NCBI GenBank assembly: GCA_946480465.1
Contig: CAMLJY010000001.1
Coordinates: 1-64,000 of the forward strand
DNA from: an uncultured Burkholderiales bacterium
Lineage (GTDB): Bacteria > Pseudomonadota > Gammaproteobacteria > Burkholderiales > Burkholderiaceae
DNA: 64,000 nucleotides
Direction: 5' to 3'
Positions 9,829 to 18,825 of the stretch are shown piece by piece. A program made the position numbers and the translations under genes. The notes beneath the pieces are model-generated. The model did no database searches and was not told where the DNA came from. It saw only the letters and a program-made list of their open reading frames with translations. Every line of letters starts with the position of its first letter. Within the stretch, counting starts at the first letter, position 1.

Positions 9829-11055
9829 ATGAGCGGTACCCAGTTCCTCGCCGTCGACATCCACGACCCGGTTGCGATGCGCCGCGCCGGACCGGAAGCG
9901 CTGAGCCTGGCGCTGATGGACGCGCGCAACCGCACCTTGCACGCACTGTCGCTGTTCGACGGGCTGGACCTGGTGAAGCCGCCGGCGGAGTTCGATCCGC
10001 CGGCCTGGGTCGCGGGCCAGGCGGGGCGCTTCCAGGAGCAGTGGCTGCTGCGCTTCGTGCAGCGCGGCCGCGGCGAGCTGGCGGACGCCGATTCCGCGCG
10101 ACTGGCCTCGATCGACCCGGTGCTGGACTGGTGGCTGGACCCGGCCGCCGGCGCCCGTGTGCAGCGCTGGGCCGGCCAGGTGCCGGGGGCCGAGGCCATC
10201 CGCGCCTACCTGGTCGACACGCTCGAGTCCACGCTGGAGCTGCTGGACAAGGCCGAGCCGACCGACGCCGGGCTGTATTTCTACCGGCTGGGCCTGTGGC
10301 ATGAAGACCGCATTGCCGAGCAGCTGATGGTGCTGGCGCAGGGCATCGGCCATGGCCGGCGCATCGAGGAAGCCAGCCTCGCGATGCCCACCCGCACCTT
10401 CTGCGACGTGATCGGCTTTCCGGCGCAGCGCGTCACCGTGGGCAGCGCGCGCGGCGGCTTCGTGCCGGACGCGGAGAAATGGGCCTACGAGGTCGCGGTG
10501 CCCGAGTTCGAGATCGATGCCCAGCCGGTGTGCTGGGTGCAGTACGCCGAATTCGTCGACGACGGCGGCTACGACAACCGGCGCTGGTGGACCGAGGATG
10601 GCTGGGCCTGGGTGCAGGCCCAGGGCCGGCGCGCGCCGCGCTACGTGGAGCTGTTCGCCGGCGGCGTGCTGATGCACCGCATGGGCCGGCTGACGCGCGT
10701 GCCCTCGTCGCAGACCGCGGTGCACCTGAGCTGGTACGAGGCCGATGCCTGGTGCCGCTGGGCCGGCCGGCGCCTGCCGACCGAGGCCGAGTGGACCGCA
10801 GCGCTGGCCGGCCGCGGCGGACGCTCGATGGCCTGGGGCGACGTCTGGGAATGGCTGGCCGGCCCCGCACGCGCCTACCCCGGCTTCGTGCCCGGTCCCG
10901 CGCGGCTGGACGTGCTCAGCGCCGATGCACCCTGGCGCGTGCAGCGCGGCGCCTCCATCGCGACGCCGGCGCGGCAGCGCCACCCCGGGTCGCGCCGTTA
11001 CGCCCGCGCGGACGACGACACCGGCTTCTGCGGCTTCCGCAGCTGCACGCTGTAG
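9829..11055 (+). CDS. EgtB/SUMF1-like protein lacking iron ligands
   Basis: The product has 408 residues. An N-terminal DinB-like four-helix domain (about 20-175) is followed by a formylglycine-generating-enzyme-like domain (about 195-408; SWYEADAWCRWAGRRLPTEAEW, GFCGFR). This is the layout of the sulfoxide synthase EgtB of ergothioneine synthesis and of selenoneine synthase SenA. EgtB binds iron with three His. Here the first, normally in a W-x3-H motif, is Gln64 (WVAGQAGRF). Of the H-x3-H pair only His158 remains, with Ile162 in the second place. Catalysis of the usual kind is therefore doubtful. No egtD, senB or senC lies nearby. A non-catalytic or altered function is likely. Confidence 0.8.
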   Translation: MSGTQFLAVDIHDPVAMRRAGPEALSLALMDARNRTLHALSLFDGLDLVKPPAEFDPPAWVAGQAGRFQEQWLLRFVQRGRGELADADSARLASIDPVLDWWLDPAAGARVQRWAGQVPGAEAIRAYLVDTLESTLELLDKAEPTDAGLYFYRLGLWHEDRIAEQLMVLAQGIGHGRRIEEASLAMPTRTFCDVIGFPAQRVTVGSARGGFVPDAEKWAYEVAVPEFEIDAQPVCWVQYAEFVDDGGYDNRRWWTEDGWAWVQAQGRRAPRYVELFAGGVLMHRMGRLTRVPSSQTAVHLSWYEADAWCRWAGRRLPTEAEWTAALAGRGGRSMAWGDVWEWLAGPARAYPGFVPGPARLDVLSADAPWRVQRGASIATPARQRHPGSRRYARADDDTGFCGFRSCTL

Positions 11056-11125
11056 CGCGGCGCGCGCAGCGGCTTCGGCGTTTCGCGCCGGATTCAGCGC
11101 GGCGAACCGTGGGCCGGTGCGCGTC

Positions 11126-11163
11126 GCATCCGCCTCGGCGCGGTATGGCGCCGAGGCGGATGC
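11126..11163. terminator. Strong hairpin between convergent genes
   Basis: A perfect 16-base inverted repeat (arms 11126-11141 and 11148-11163, six-base loop ggtatg) lies between the converging EgtB-like gene and the response regulator. It has no clear T-run on either side. Its position suggests a bidirectional transcription terminator. Confidence 0.75.
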
Positions 11164-11177
11164 GGCAGCGGCTGCGG

Positions 11178-11810
11178 TCAGCTCTCGATCAGCCCTTCAC
11201 GGACCGCCAGGCGCACCAGCGCGGTGACGCCGTTGACGCCCAGCTTGGTCATGATGCGGCTGCGGTAGGTGTCCACCGTCTTCGGCGACAGGTGCAGCTC
11301 GGTGCCGATAGCGGCGCTGCTCATGCCGTTGACGACCATCGTGACGATCTGCCGCTCGCGCGGGGACAGCGTGGAGAAGGGGTCCGGCGGCGCGTCGTCC
11401 GCCAGGGCCTGCAGCGCCAGATCGGCCACCTGCGGGCCGAAGAAGCGGCGGCCGGCGGTGACGGCGTCGATCGCCTGCAGCAGCTCCGCCGCCCCCGAGT
11501 CTTTCAGCACATAGCCCGCGGCGCCCAGCCGCACGGCCTCGGCGACGTGGCGCGGTTGCGAGGACATGGTCACGATGATCGCGCGCACCGCGCAGCCGCG
11601 GCGCTTGAGTTCCTGCAGCACCTCGAAGCCGGAGCGTTCGCCCAAGCCCAGATCGAGCAGCATCACCTCGGCCTGGCGCTGCTGGGCCTCGGCCACGACC
11701 TGGGTCGGCTCCGCGCCTTCGCCGACCACCGTGTGCCCGGCCCCTTCGAGCAGGGCATGCAGTCCGTCGCGCAGCAGCAGCTGGTCGTCGACGATGTAGA
11801 GGCGGCTCAT
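11178..11810 (-). CDS. NarL/FixJ-family response regulator
   Basis: The product has 210 residues. An N-terminal receiver domain has the acidic pocket in IVDDQ, the phospho-acceptor Asp in VMLLDLGLG and the conserved Lys in YVLKDS. A C-terminal LuxR-type helix-turn-helix follows (LSPRERQIVTMVVNGMS, then LHLSPKTVDTYRSRIMTKLGV). The ATG at 11810 is chosen because the receiver begins there and GAGGAC lies just upstream. No histidine kinase gene is adjacent, so the partner sensor is encoded elsewhere. Targets are unknown. Confidence 0.93.
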   Translation of the reverse strand: MSRLYIVDDQLLLRDGLHALLEGAGHTVVGEGAEPTQVVAEAQQRQAEVMLLDLGLGERSGFEVLQELKRRGCAVRAIIVTMSSQPRHVAEAVRLGAAGYVLKDSGAAELLQAIDAVTAGRRFFGPQVADLALQALADDAPPDPFSTLSPRERQIVTMVVNGMSSAAIGTELHLSPKTVDTYRSRIMTKLGVNGVTALVRLAVREGLIES

Positions 11811-12003
11811 GACGGGCCGTCCTCGTTGCCAGTCTGGCGAAGTGGTGACATCAGACTCCCTTGGGGCCATTCAGTCGACGGCCGTTTGGATACGCAAGAT
11901 AGCAAAAGCCGCCCCCGGCACGGCGTCGAAGCGACATATTCCGACGTGGCGCCCGTGCGCGCGTGGGCGTGCGCGAATGTGGGAGCGGCAGCTTACTCAA
12001 GGA

Positions 12004-13575
12004 TTACGACTGCGCCGCAGGGCCGTCGGGTCCCGAGAACACGGCCGGTCTTCCCGGTGCCAGCGCCAGCACGCCCCGCAACACCTGCTGCAGCGCCTGT
12101 GCGTCGACCCCCGCGGCGAGCAGCTGCGCCCGCGCCTGCGCGGCATCCGGGGCCCCCACGGCGGCGATCACCAGCGGCCCGGCCCGGGCCAGCGCGCAGG
12201 CCTCGCGCAGGGCTTCGGCATCCACCGGCGCATCGAGCATCACCACGTCGGCATCGGCCTCGTGCAGCGCGCGCAATGTCTTCGCGGCGCCGTGGTCGAT
12301 GCGCGGCTGCGGTTGCAGCTGGCGCAGCCCCGGCTGGCGGATCTCCAGGGCCGGCTCCACGGTCCACAGCCGGCGTTGCGGCGTGTTCAGGTGCGCCAGC
12401 GCTGCATGCAGCAGGGTGCTCAGGCCGCTGCCGCGCGGGCCGGCGCACAGCAGCAGCCCATGCGGGCCTTCAAGGGCGTCGACGAAGCGGGCCAGCACCG
12501 GCGGGGGCAGGCCCAGGTCCTGCAGCCGGCGCGCGCTGGGCGGCACCGAGAAGCGCAGCACCAGGTCTTCGGCCGCGTCGGCGGTCGGCAGCGTCGTGAC
12601 CTGCAGGCGCAGCACCTGCCCGGGCACCAGGCCCGGCAGGTCGACGCGTGCGCTTTGCGGGCGGCGCTGCTCGGTGGGGTCCAGTCCGGCCAGGGTCTTG
12701 AGCCTCGCACACAGCGGCGCGTGCCAGCGGGCGGGCAGTTCGGCGGCCAGATGCAGCCGGCCGGCAAGACGCTGGCGCACGCGCAGCGCTTGCTGTGCGT
12801 GCGGGCACTCCAGGTGCACCGCCGTCGCGCCGGCGGCATGCGCATCGCGCAGCAGCATGTCCAGCTGCTGCTGCGTTTCGGCGGGATGGGGTTCGCCGCC
12901 GGTCCCGGCGTGGGCCGGCAGCGCGGAGGGCAGCGGCTGGCCGGGCACGGCATCGCCCGGCGGTAGGCTCGGCGGCCCGGGTTGGGCCGGGGCCGTGGCA
13001 TACAGGCGATCGAGCGCGGGCGCCAGCGTTCCGGCGCAGGCCAGCACGGGCAGCACGTCGCAGTCGGCCGTGGCTTCCAGTTCGTCGACGACGATGCGGG
13101 CCGACGGGTCCTCGAGCGCGACGACGAGCCGCTCGTCGCGCAGCAGCAGGGGCAGGGCGCGCAGGCGGCGTGCGATGGGTTCGGGGATGCGCTCGACCGC
13201 CTCCGGGGCCACCGGGAAGGCCGCCGCGTCGACGATCGGAAAGCCCATGCGGTGGGCCAGCGCTGCCTGCAGGTCGCCGCGGCTGACGAGTCCGCGCTGC
13301 ACCAGCAGCTCGCCCAGCGGGCGCGAGCGGTCCTGCGTCTGCTGCTGCAGCGCGTCGCCCAGCGTGCGTTCGTCGATCAGGCCCAGCGCGAGCAAGGCCT
13401 CGCCGATGCGCACCGGCGGGCGGCGTGCCTGCTGGTCGATGGCGTCGATGAGTTCGCCCGGGTCGTGGATGACCGCCAGCCGGGGTTCGCCGGCACCGTT
13501 CGCGCCGGGCGCGGCCCGGGTGGCGCCTGACGGGGCGGGCCGCAACAGGCGCCTTTGATCGGACAGGTCGGTCAT
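12004..13575 (-). CDS. GspE/PilB-like ATPase paralogue with degenerate Walker motifs
   Basis: The product has 523 residues. An N-terminal MshEN-like region (about 55-190; RIGEALLALGLIDERTL, then PLGELLVQRGLVSRGDL) is joined by a Pro-rich linker to a T2SSE-type domain (about 235-510). The Walker A motif reads GPRGSGLS (379-386), so the essential Lys is Leu385. The Walker B region reads ADVVMLDAPVD instead of the usual DVIMVGEIRD. The C-terminal zinc-binding cysteines of GspE/PilB are absent. It is probably unable to hydrolyse ATP and may be a regulatory or scaffold paralogue of a type IV pilus or type II secretion motor. It shares orientation with the response regulator downstream. Confidence 0.75.
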   Translation of the reverse strand: MTDLSDQRRLLRPAPSGATRAAPGANGAGEPRLAVIHDPGELIDAIDQQARRPPVRIGEALLALGLIDERTLGDALQQQTQDRSRPLGELLVQRGLVSRGDLQAALAHRMGFPIVDAAAFPVAPEAVERIPEPIARRLRALPLLLRDERLVVALEDPSARIVVDELEATADCDVLPVLACAGTLAPALDRLYATAPAQPGPPSLPPGDAVPGQPLPSALPAHAGTGGEPHPAETQQQLDMLLRDAHAAGATAVHLECPHAQQALRVRQRLAGRLHLAAELPARWHAPLCARLKTLAGLDPTEQRRPQSARVDLPGLVPGQVLRLQVTTLPTADAAEDLVLRFSVPPSARRLQDLGLPPPVLARFVDALEGPHGLLLCAGPRGSGLSTLLHAALAHLNTPQRRLWTVEPALEIRQPGLRQLQPQPRIDHGAAKTLRALHEADADVVMLDAPVDAEALREACALARAGPLVIAAVGAPDAAQARAQLLAAGVDAQALQQVLRGVLALAPGRPAVFSGPDGPAAQS

Positions 13576-13627
13576 CGGCCGATTCTGTCGGTGCGGTCCG
13601 GCCCGCGATGCGGCGAAATGGGTGGGA

Positions 13628-13722
13628 TGCACCGCCCTGTTCGCAGATCGGCGGCATGCGCCGCCTTGTTCGCAGGTGGGCGGCCTGCACCGCCTGGTTC
13701 GCTTGCACCGCCCTGTTCGCGC
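13628..13722. repeat. Degenerate 29-base tandem repeat
   Basis: Four copies of a core close to tgcaccgccctgttcgcag start at 13628, 13657, 13686 and 13704. The first three are spaced 29 bases apart and the last 18. They fill most of the 176-base gap between the GspE-like gene and the TRAP permease gene. No protein or RNA function is evident. Confidence 0.6.
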
Positions 13723-13751
13723 CGCGCGTGCGGCAGGCCGTGCGGCGGGGC

Positions 13752-15053
13752 TCAGCGCGACATCCGCTCGGGCAGCGCGGTCACGATGCCCGGGAAGAAC
13801 CAGATCAGCAGAACGGCCGCGAACATCAGCAGGAAGAAGGGCAGCGTGACCCGCGCGATCCAGCCGATCTCCCGCCGCGTCATGCCCTGCATCACGAACA
13901 GGTTGAATCCCACCGGCGGCGTGATCTGCGCCATCTCGACCACCAGGACCACGAAGATGCCGAACCACAGCGGATCGATACCGGCCTTCTGCACCGTCGG
14001 CAGGATCACGCCCATGGTCAGCACCACCATCGAGATGCCGTCGAGGAAGCAGCCGAGCAGGACGTAGAAGGCCATCAGCGCCAGGATCAGCGCGAAGGGG
14101 CTCAGGCCCAGCGATCCGATCCATTCGGCCAGGTGCCTGGGAAGGCCGATGTAGCCCATGGCCAGCGTCAGGAACGAGGCACCGGCCAGGATCAGCGCGA
14201 TCATGCAGTACAGCCGCGTGCCGCCCATCAGCGCATCGCGAAAGCTGGCCCAGGTCAACGAACCCTGCGAGGCCGACAGCAGCAGCGCCCCGATGACGCC
14301 CACCGCGGCCGCCTCGGTGGCCGTGGCGATGCCGGCATAGATGGAGCCGAGCACGGCACCGATCAGCAGCACCACCGGAATCAGGTGGCGCGACTCGCTC
14401 AGCTTGGCCAGGAACGGCATCGGCTCGTCGCGGGGCGGCACGCGCTCCGGGTTCAGCAGCGACCAGAGTGCGAGATAACCTGAAAAAAGCGCGGCCAGCA
14501 GCAGCCCGGGCACCACACCGGCCATGAAGAGGCGGGCGATCGACACGTCGGCGCTGACGCCGTAGACGATCATGATGATCGACGGGGGAATCAGCAGCCC
14601 GAGCGTGCCGGCGCCGGCCAGCGAGCCGATGGCGATGTCGTCCGGGTAGCCGCGGCGCCGCAGTTCGGGCAGGGTCATCTTGCCGATGGTGGCGCAGGTG
14701 GCCGCGCTGGAACCGGACACCGCGGCGAAGATGCCGCAGCCGATCACGTTGGTGTGCAGCAGGCGGCCCGGCAGCCTCTGCACCCAGGGGGCCAGGCCGC
14801 GGAACATGTCGTCGGACAGCCGGGTGCGGAACAGGATCTCGCCCATCCAGATGAAGAGCGGCAGCGCCGTCAGCGTCCAGCTCGAAGATGAGCCCCACAC
14901 CGTCACCGCCATGGCATCCCCGGCCGGCCGGGAGCTGAACAGCTGCATGGCGATCCATGCGACGCCCGACAGCGTCAGGCCGATCCAGACGCCGGTGCCG
15001 AGGATGAGGAACAGCGCCGCGATCAGCAGCGCGGTGATGGCGAGGTCGTTCAT
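13752..15053 (-). CDS. TRAP transporter large permease (DctM family), copy 1
   Basis: The product has 433 residues with about twelve hydrophobic segments and the DctM signatures GSSAATCATIGKMTLPELRR, SLAGAGTLGLLIPPSIIMIVYG and ITPPVGFNLFVMQG. It forms the ion-coupled channel of a tripartite periplasmic transporter. It is the last gene of a leftward dctP-dctQ-dctM operon, 16 bases after dctQ. Long stretches are nearly identical to the rightward copy at 20511-21803, so the two are recent paralogues. A pyroglutamate-like substrate is inferred from neighbouring enzymes, not from this protein. Confidence 0.94.
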   Translation of the reverse strand: MNDLAITALLIAALFLILGTGVWIGLTLSGVAWIAMQLFSSRPAGDAMAVTVWGSSSSWTLTALPLFIWMGEILFRTRLSDDMFRGLAPWVQRLPGRLLHTNVIGCGIFAAVSGSSAATCATIGKMTLPELRRRGYPDDIAIGSLAGAGTLGLLIPPSIIMIVYGVSADVSIARLFMAGVVPGLLLAALFSGYLALWSLLNPERVPPRDEPMPFLAKLSESRHLIPVVLLIGAVLGSIYAGIATATEAAAVGVIGALLLSASQGSLTWASFRDALMGGTRLYCMIALILAGASFLTLAMGYIGLPRHLAEWIGSLGLSPFALILALMAFYVLLGCFLDGISMVVLTMGVILPTVQKAGIDPLWFGIFVVLVVEMAQITPPVGFNLFVMQGMTRREIGWIARVTLPFFLLMFAAVLLIWFFPGIVTALPERMSR

Positions 15054-15069
15054 CGGGTGGCCCGGACCA

Positions 15070-15576
15070 TCATTCGTGGCGCAGCGCTTCGGCGTTCGCC
15101 TCGGCGCGGCGGCCCCGCAGGTGCAGCACCAGCTCGTCCGCGAAGGCGACCAGCAGAACCACGGTCCCCGCCGCCATCGGCAGCTGGGGAATCCACAGCG
15201 GCGCGGCATCGCTGCCGGTGGAGATGTCGTTCAGTTCGTGCGAGAGCCAGACCAGGCGGATGCTGTAGTACGCGAAAAGCGCGGCCAGCAGCGTGGCGGC
15301 GAGCAGGGCCCAGGCTTCCATCGCGCGGCGCGCGCGCCCGCGCAGCGTTCCCAGCAGCAAGGTGACGCGGATGTGCTCGCCGCGCTTGAGCGTGTGCGCC
15401 AGTGCCAGGAAGCCGGCGGCGGCCATCAGGTAGCCCGCGTAGGCGTCGGTGCCGCGCACGTGGAAGTCGAGCTGGCGCCCGGCGATCGACAACACGACCG
15501 TGACCAGCAGCCCGATCATGCACAGCGCGGCGAGCGCGGCGCAGGCGTCGTACAGCGCATCGAGGCAGCGGCGCAT
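15070..15576 (-). CDS. TRAP transporter small permease (DctQ family), copy 1
   Basis: The product has 168 residues with four predicted membrane segments. It has the DctQ pattern, with TLKRGEHIRVTLLL after the second helix and a C-terminal helix, MAAGTVVLLVAFADELVLHL. It partners the large permease in the inner membrane. The ATG at 15576 lies 14 bases after dctP. Motifs such as GTDAYAGYLMAAA recur in the second DctQ (19948-20463), showing common origin. Confidence 0.9.
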   Translation of the reverse strand: MRRCLDALYDACAALAALCMIGLLVTVVLSIAGRQLDFHVRGTDAYAGYLMAAAGFLALAHTLKRGEHIRVTLLLGTLRGRARRAMEAWALLAATLLAALFAYYSIRLVWLSHELNDISTGSDAAPLWIPQLPMAAGTVVLLVAFADELVLHLRGRRAEANAEALRHE

Positions 15577-15590
15577 GGCGGAGGCCGGCC

Positions 15591-16586
15591 TCACTGGCCC
15601 ACCGGACTGGCGGCCACGGTCTTCTTGAAGGCATCGACCACGGCCACGTTCTCGGGGCCCGCGGTCCTGGCCCAGTCGGCGAGCATGATCTCGCCGACCT
15701 GCTTCAGGTCCGCCTTCAGCTTCACGTGGGGGCGGTGGATGGTCATGCCCTTCTCGGTCAGGGCCTTCTTGTACCAGTCGTTCTTCTGGGCGCTGATCTT
15801 CCAGCCGCGCGCTTCGGCATCGGCCGCGGCCTTCAGCAATGCGTCCTGCGTGGCTTTGTCCAGCGCATCGAAGGCCTTGCGGTTCACGATGACCGCGTTC
15901 TTCGGCAGCCAGGCCTGGGTGTCGTACCAGTTCTTGATGTGCTCGTAGGTCTTGGAGTCGTAGCCGGTGGAGCCCGAGGACATGTAGCTCTCGACCACCC
16001 CGGTGGCCAGCGCCTGGGTGAGCTCCGCCGCCTGGATCTTCACCGGCTGCGCGCCGATCAGCTCGGCGATCTTCGCGGTGGCCGGGCTGTAGGCGCGCCA
16101 CTTGATGCCGCGCATGTCAGCCACGGAGTTGATCAGCTTCTTGGTGTAGATGCCCTGCGGCGGCCAGGGCACGGAATACAGCAGGCGCATGCCCTGGCCG
16201 GCGAGGTGCTTCTCGAGCACCGGGCGCTGCAGGTCGTACAGCGTCTTCGCGTCCTCGTAGGAGCTGGCCAGAAAAGGAATGCCGTCCAGTGCATAGATCG
16301 GCGCCTCGTTGGCGAAGTTGGCCAGCAGGATCTCGCCGGCCTGCGCCTGGCCGCCTTGCACCGCGCGCTTGATCTCGTTGGCCTTGAACAGCGAGGCGTT
16401 CGCATGCACCTGCATCTTCAGCTTGCCGCCGGTGGCCTTGTCGACCTCGGCCGCGAACTGCGCGAGGTTCTCGGTGTGGAAGTTGGTCGCGGGGTAGGCG
16501 GCCGGAAGGTCCCACTTGGTCTGGGCGGCGGCGATGGACGCCAGGCCGCCCAGCAGCACGGCGGTGATGAAGGAGGGCAGGCGCAT
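15591..16586 (-). CDS. TRAP transporter substrate-binding protein (DctP family), copy 1
   Basis: The product has 331 residues. A signal peptide, about 1-22, ends in SIAAAQ. The mature protein has the DctP fold, with NASLFKANEIKRAVQGGQAQ, the motif WPPQGIYTKK, and the conserved Arg region MRGIKWRAYSPATAKIAELIGAQPV, where the Arg normally clamps the substrate carboxylate. The start at 16586 is supported by GGAGAACGAC upstream. It closely resembles the copy at 18826-19800. It is the first gene of a leftward operon, divergent from a LysR regulator. Confidence 0.94.
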   Translation of the reverse strand: MRLPSFITAVLLGGLASIAAAQTKWDLPAAYPATNFHTENLAQFAAEVDKATGGKLKMQVHANASLFKANEIKRAVQGGQAQAGEILLANFANEAPIYALDGIPFLASSYEDAKTLYDLQRPVLEKHLAGQGMRLLYSVPWPPQGIYTKKLINSVADMRGIKWRAYSPATAKIAELIGAQPVKIQAAELTQALATGVVESYMSSGSTGYDSKTYEHIKNWYDTQAWLPKNAVIVNRKAFDALDKATQDALLKAAADAEARGWKISAQKNDWYKKALTEKGMTIHRPHVKLKADLKQVGEIMLADWARTAGPENVAVVDAFKKTVAASPVGQ

Positions 16587-16823
16587 GTCGTTCTCCGTTC
16601 GAAAGCCCAGCCGCGAGAATAGCGGCAGGCGTACAGCGCAAGCCATGGGGATTGATCCGAACACGTCCGCCACCAAGCAGGCCGCCGGCCACGGCGCGCG
16701 GGCCCCGGCAGCTTGCCGGGAGGTGCTGATGCCGCACGGCCTGCCGGGCGGCCTGCTGGACGACCCCGTGCCGGCGCGCTTCGCCGAGCCCGATCCATCA
16801 CACGCTTCTTCCAGGCCCAACGC

Positions 16824-17846
16824 ATGAACCTGCGCTTCGTCGAAGCCTTCTACTGGGCGGTGTCGCTGAAGAGCGTGACCCGCGCCGCCGAGAAGCTCTT
16901 CATCACCCAATCGGCCCTGTCCAGCCGCATCGCGGCCCTGGAAGAAGAACTGGGCGTGCTGCTGCTGGACCGGCGCGACAAGCAGTTTCGCGTCACCATC
17001 GTCGGCACCCGCTTCTTCGGCTACGCGCAGCGGCTCCTGGAGATGCAGCGCCAGATCAAGGCCGAACTCGGCGCCGACGCCACGCGATCGCTGCTGCTGC
17101 GCATCGGCGCCATCGAATCGGTGGTGCACAGCTGGCTGTCCGACTGGCTGCAGCAGATGCGCGCCAACCATCCCGCCTTCGAGCTGGAGCTGACGGTGGA
17201 AACCACGCCGCTGCTGATCGAGCAACTGCGCCGCGGCACGCTGGACCTGGTGTTCGCCGCGCTGCCCGCGGGCGGCGAGGGCGTGCGCACCCGCGCGCTG
17301 CAGCCGATGGAGATGGTCTTCGTCGGCCACGCCGTGCTGCACCCGCGCAGGCGCTTCGCGCTGGCCGACCTGGCGCGCTTCGAGCTGCTGACCTTCCAGC
17401 GTGCGTCGCAGCCTTACGTGGCCCTGCTCGACATGTTCCGCTCGGCCGGCATCGAGCCGCCGCGGGTGCATGCGATCTCGTCGATCTCGGCGATGGTGCA
17501 GCTGGTCGAAAGCGGCTTCGGCATCGCCACCTTGCCGCGGGTGGCGGCCGAGCGCCTGGCGCAGCGCCAGCCGCTGCGCGTGCTGAATGTCACGGAGGTG
17601 CTGTCGCCCCTGCCGCTGCATGCCAGCTACCGCGACGACCCGACCTCGACCATCACCAGCGCCGCGCTGGATGCGGCCGCGGCCTTTGCCGGACTGAAGG
17701 CCGGCAAGGGGCGAAAAAGCGTGTCCGATGCCACGCCGGCCGGCTCATGGCAGCCGCCCGCGCGCGATGGCGGGGCGCCGACGGAAGGCCATCCCCAGCC
17801 TGGTGCACGGCGCACCAGGCCGTTATCGAAAAAATCGATGAGCTGA
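16824..17846 (+). CDS. LysR-family transcriptional regulator
   Basis: The product has 340 residues. The N-terminal winged helix-turn-helix (about 1-60) has FYWAVSLKSVTRAAEKLF and TQSALSSRIAALEEELG. A periplasmic-binding-like effector domain follows, and then a basic, probably disordered C-terminal tail of about 40 residues. It lies between two diverging TRAP operons and directly upstream of the DUF1445 gene, so it is the obvious candidate regulator of the island, probably responding to the transported organic or amino acid. Confidence 0.93.
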   Translation: MNLRFVEAFYWAVSLKSVTRAAEKLFITQSALSSRIAALEEELGVLLLDRRDKQFRVTIVGTRFFGYAQRLLEMQRQIKAELGADATRSLLLRIGAIESVVHSWLSDWLQQMRANHPAFELELTVETTPLLIEQLRRGTLDLVFAALPAGGEGVRTRALQPMEMVFVGHAVLHPRRRFALADLARFELLTFQRASQPYVALLDMFRSAGIEPPRVHAISSISAMVQLVESGFGIATLPRVAAERLAQRQPLRVLNVTEVLSPLPLHASYRDDPTSTITSAALDAAAAFAGLKAGKGRKSVSDATPAGSWQPPARDGGAPTEGHPQPGARRTRPLSKKSMS

Positions 17847-17860
17847 GCGAAACATTTCGC
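17825..17860. promoter_or_regulatory. Candidate LysR-type operator region
   Basis: Two palindromes lie at the 3' end of the LysR gene, about 100 bases before the DUF1445 start. One is atcga-N5-tcgat at 17825-17839, which fits the T-N11-A rule of LysR boxes. The other is gcgaaa-ca-tttcgc at 17847-17860. They could be operators for the rightward operon. Binding is inference. Confidence 0.35.
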
Positions 17861-17951
17861 GTTAGCGAACGTAGCGCCCGCTGCGCAGAATCCGCCCCAT
17901 CGACATCGCCCCGTCACATTCGGCGGGGCGCCGGGACAGGAGCACAGCAGC

Positions 17952-18797
17952 GTGGCAGACCGCATCGGATCATCGTCAACCGCCCCGGCCCCCGGTGCCG
18001 CGGAACAGGCGCTAGGCGCCACGAGCAGCGGACGCGAGGTGCGCCTGGCGGCGCGCGCCGGCTGGCTGGACAGCCACACCAGCGGCCTGGCCACCGCCCA
18101 CGTGCAAGGCAACCTGGTGATCCTGCCGCGCGACGTGGCCGACGAGTTCATGCGTTACTGCCAGCGCAATCCCAAGCCCTGTCCCGTGCTGGCGGTGGGT
18201 GAACCGGGCGATCCGCGCCTGCCCGGCCTGGGCGCCGACCTCGACATCCGCAGCGACGTGCCGCGCTACCGCGTCTGGCGCGACGGCGTGCTGGCCGACG
18301 AGCCGGCCGACGTGGCGGCGCTGTGGCGCGACGACCTGGTGAGCTTCGTGCTCGGCTGCTCCTTCTCCTTCGAGCAGGCGCTGATCGAGGACGGCATCCG
18401 CCTGCGCCATGTGGAGCAGGGAAAGAACGTCGCGATGTTCCGCACCACGATTGCCACCACGCCGGCCGGCCGCTTCAGCGGGCCGATGGTGGTGACGATG
18501 CGGCCGATGAAGGCGGCCGATGCGATCCGCGCCATCCAGATCACGTCCCGCTTTCCTAACGTGCATGGTGCGCCGGTGCACATCGGCGACCCGGCGCTGA
18601 TCGGCATTGCCGACCTTTCCAAGCCCGATTACGGCGATGCCGTCGAGGTCCTGCCCGGCGAGCTGCCGGTGTTCTGGGCCTGCGGCGTCACCCCACAGGC
18701 CGCGCTGCAGCAGGCACGGCCGCCCTTCGCGATCACGCATGCGCCCGGCGCCATGCTGGTCACCGATCTGCTGAACCACCAGCTGGCCAGCTTCTAA
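17952..18797 (+). CDS. DUF1445 protein (putative hydro-lyase / D-glutamate cyclase type)
   Basis: The product has 281 residues. The family signature is strong: [18 protein letters not shown], then [28 protein letters not shown] and [14 protein letters not shown]1445 proteins (YcsI of Bacillus) sit in oxoproline operons. The mammalian D-glutamate cyclase, which makes 5-oxo-D-proline from D-glutamate, carries this domain. Here the gene heads a rightward operon with TRAP genes, a 5-oxoprolinase and, further on, a pyroglutamyl peptidase. A role in interconverting D-glutamate and 5-oxoproline is therefore likely, though inferred. The start is GTG at 17952, after AGGAG. Confidence 0.85.
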   Translation: MADRIGSSSTAPAPGAAEQALGATSSGREVRLAARAGWLDSHTSGLATAHVQGNLVILPRDVADEFMRYCQRNPKPCPVLAVGEPGDPRLPGLGADLDIRSDVPRYRVWRDGVLADEPADVAALWRDDLVSFVLGCSFSFEQALIEDGIRLRHVEQGKNVAMFRTTIATTPAGRFSGPMVVTMRPMKAADAIRAIQITSRFPNVHGAPVHIGDPALIGIADLSKPDYGDAVEVLPGELPVFWACGVTPQAALQQARPPFAITHAPGAMLVTDLLNHQLASF

Positions 18798-18825
18798 CCC
18801 TGCAACCGAGAGAGAAGGAGACCCC

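Noticed and set aside
16587..17621. Fusion of copy-1 DctP with an N-terminal extension
   Set aside because: The open frame continues upstream by lack of stops, but the signal peptide begins at 16586 and the extension is antisense to the LysR gene.
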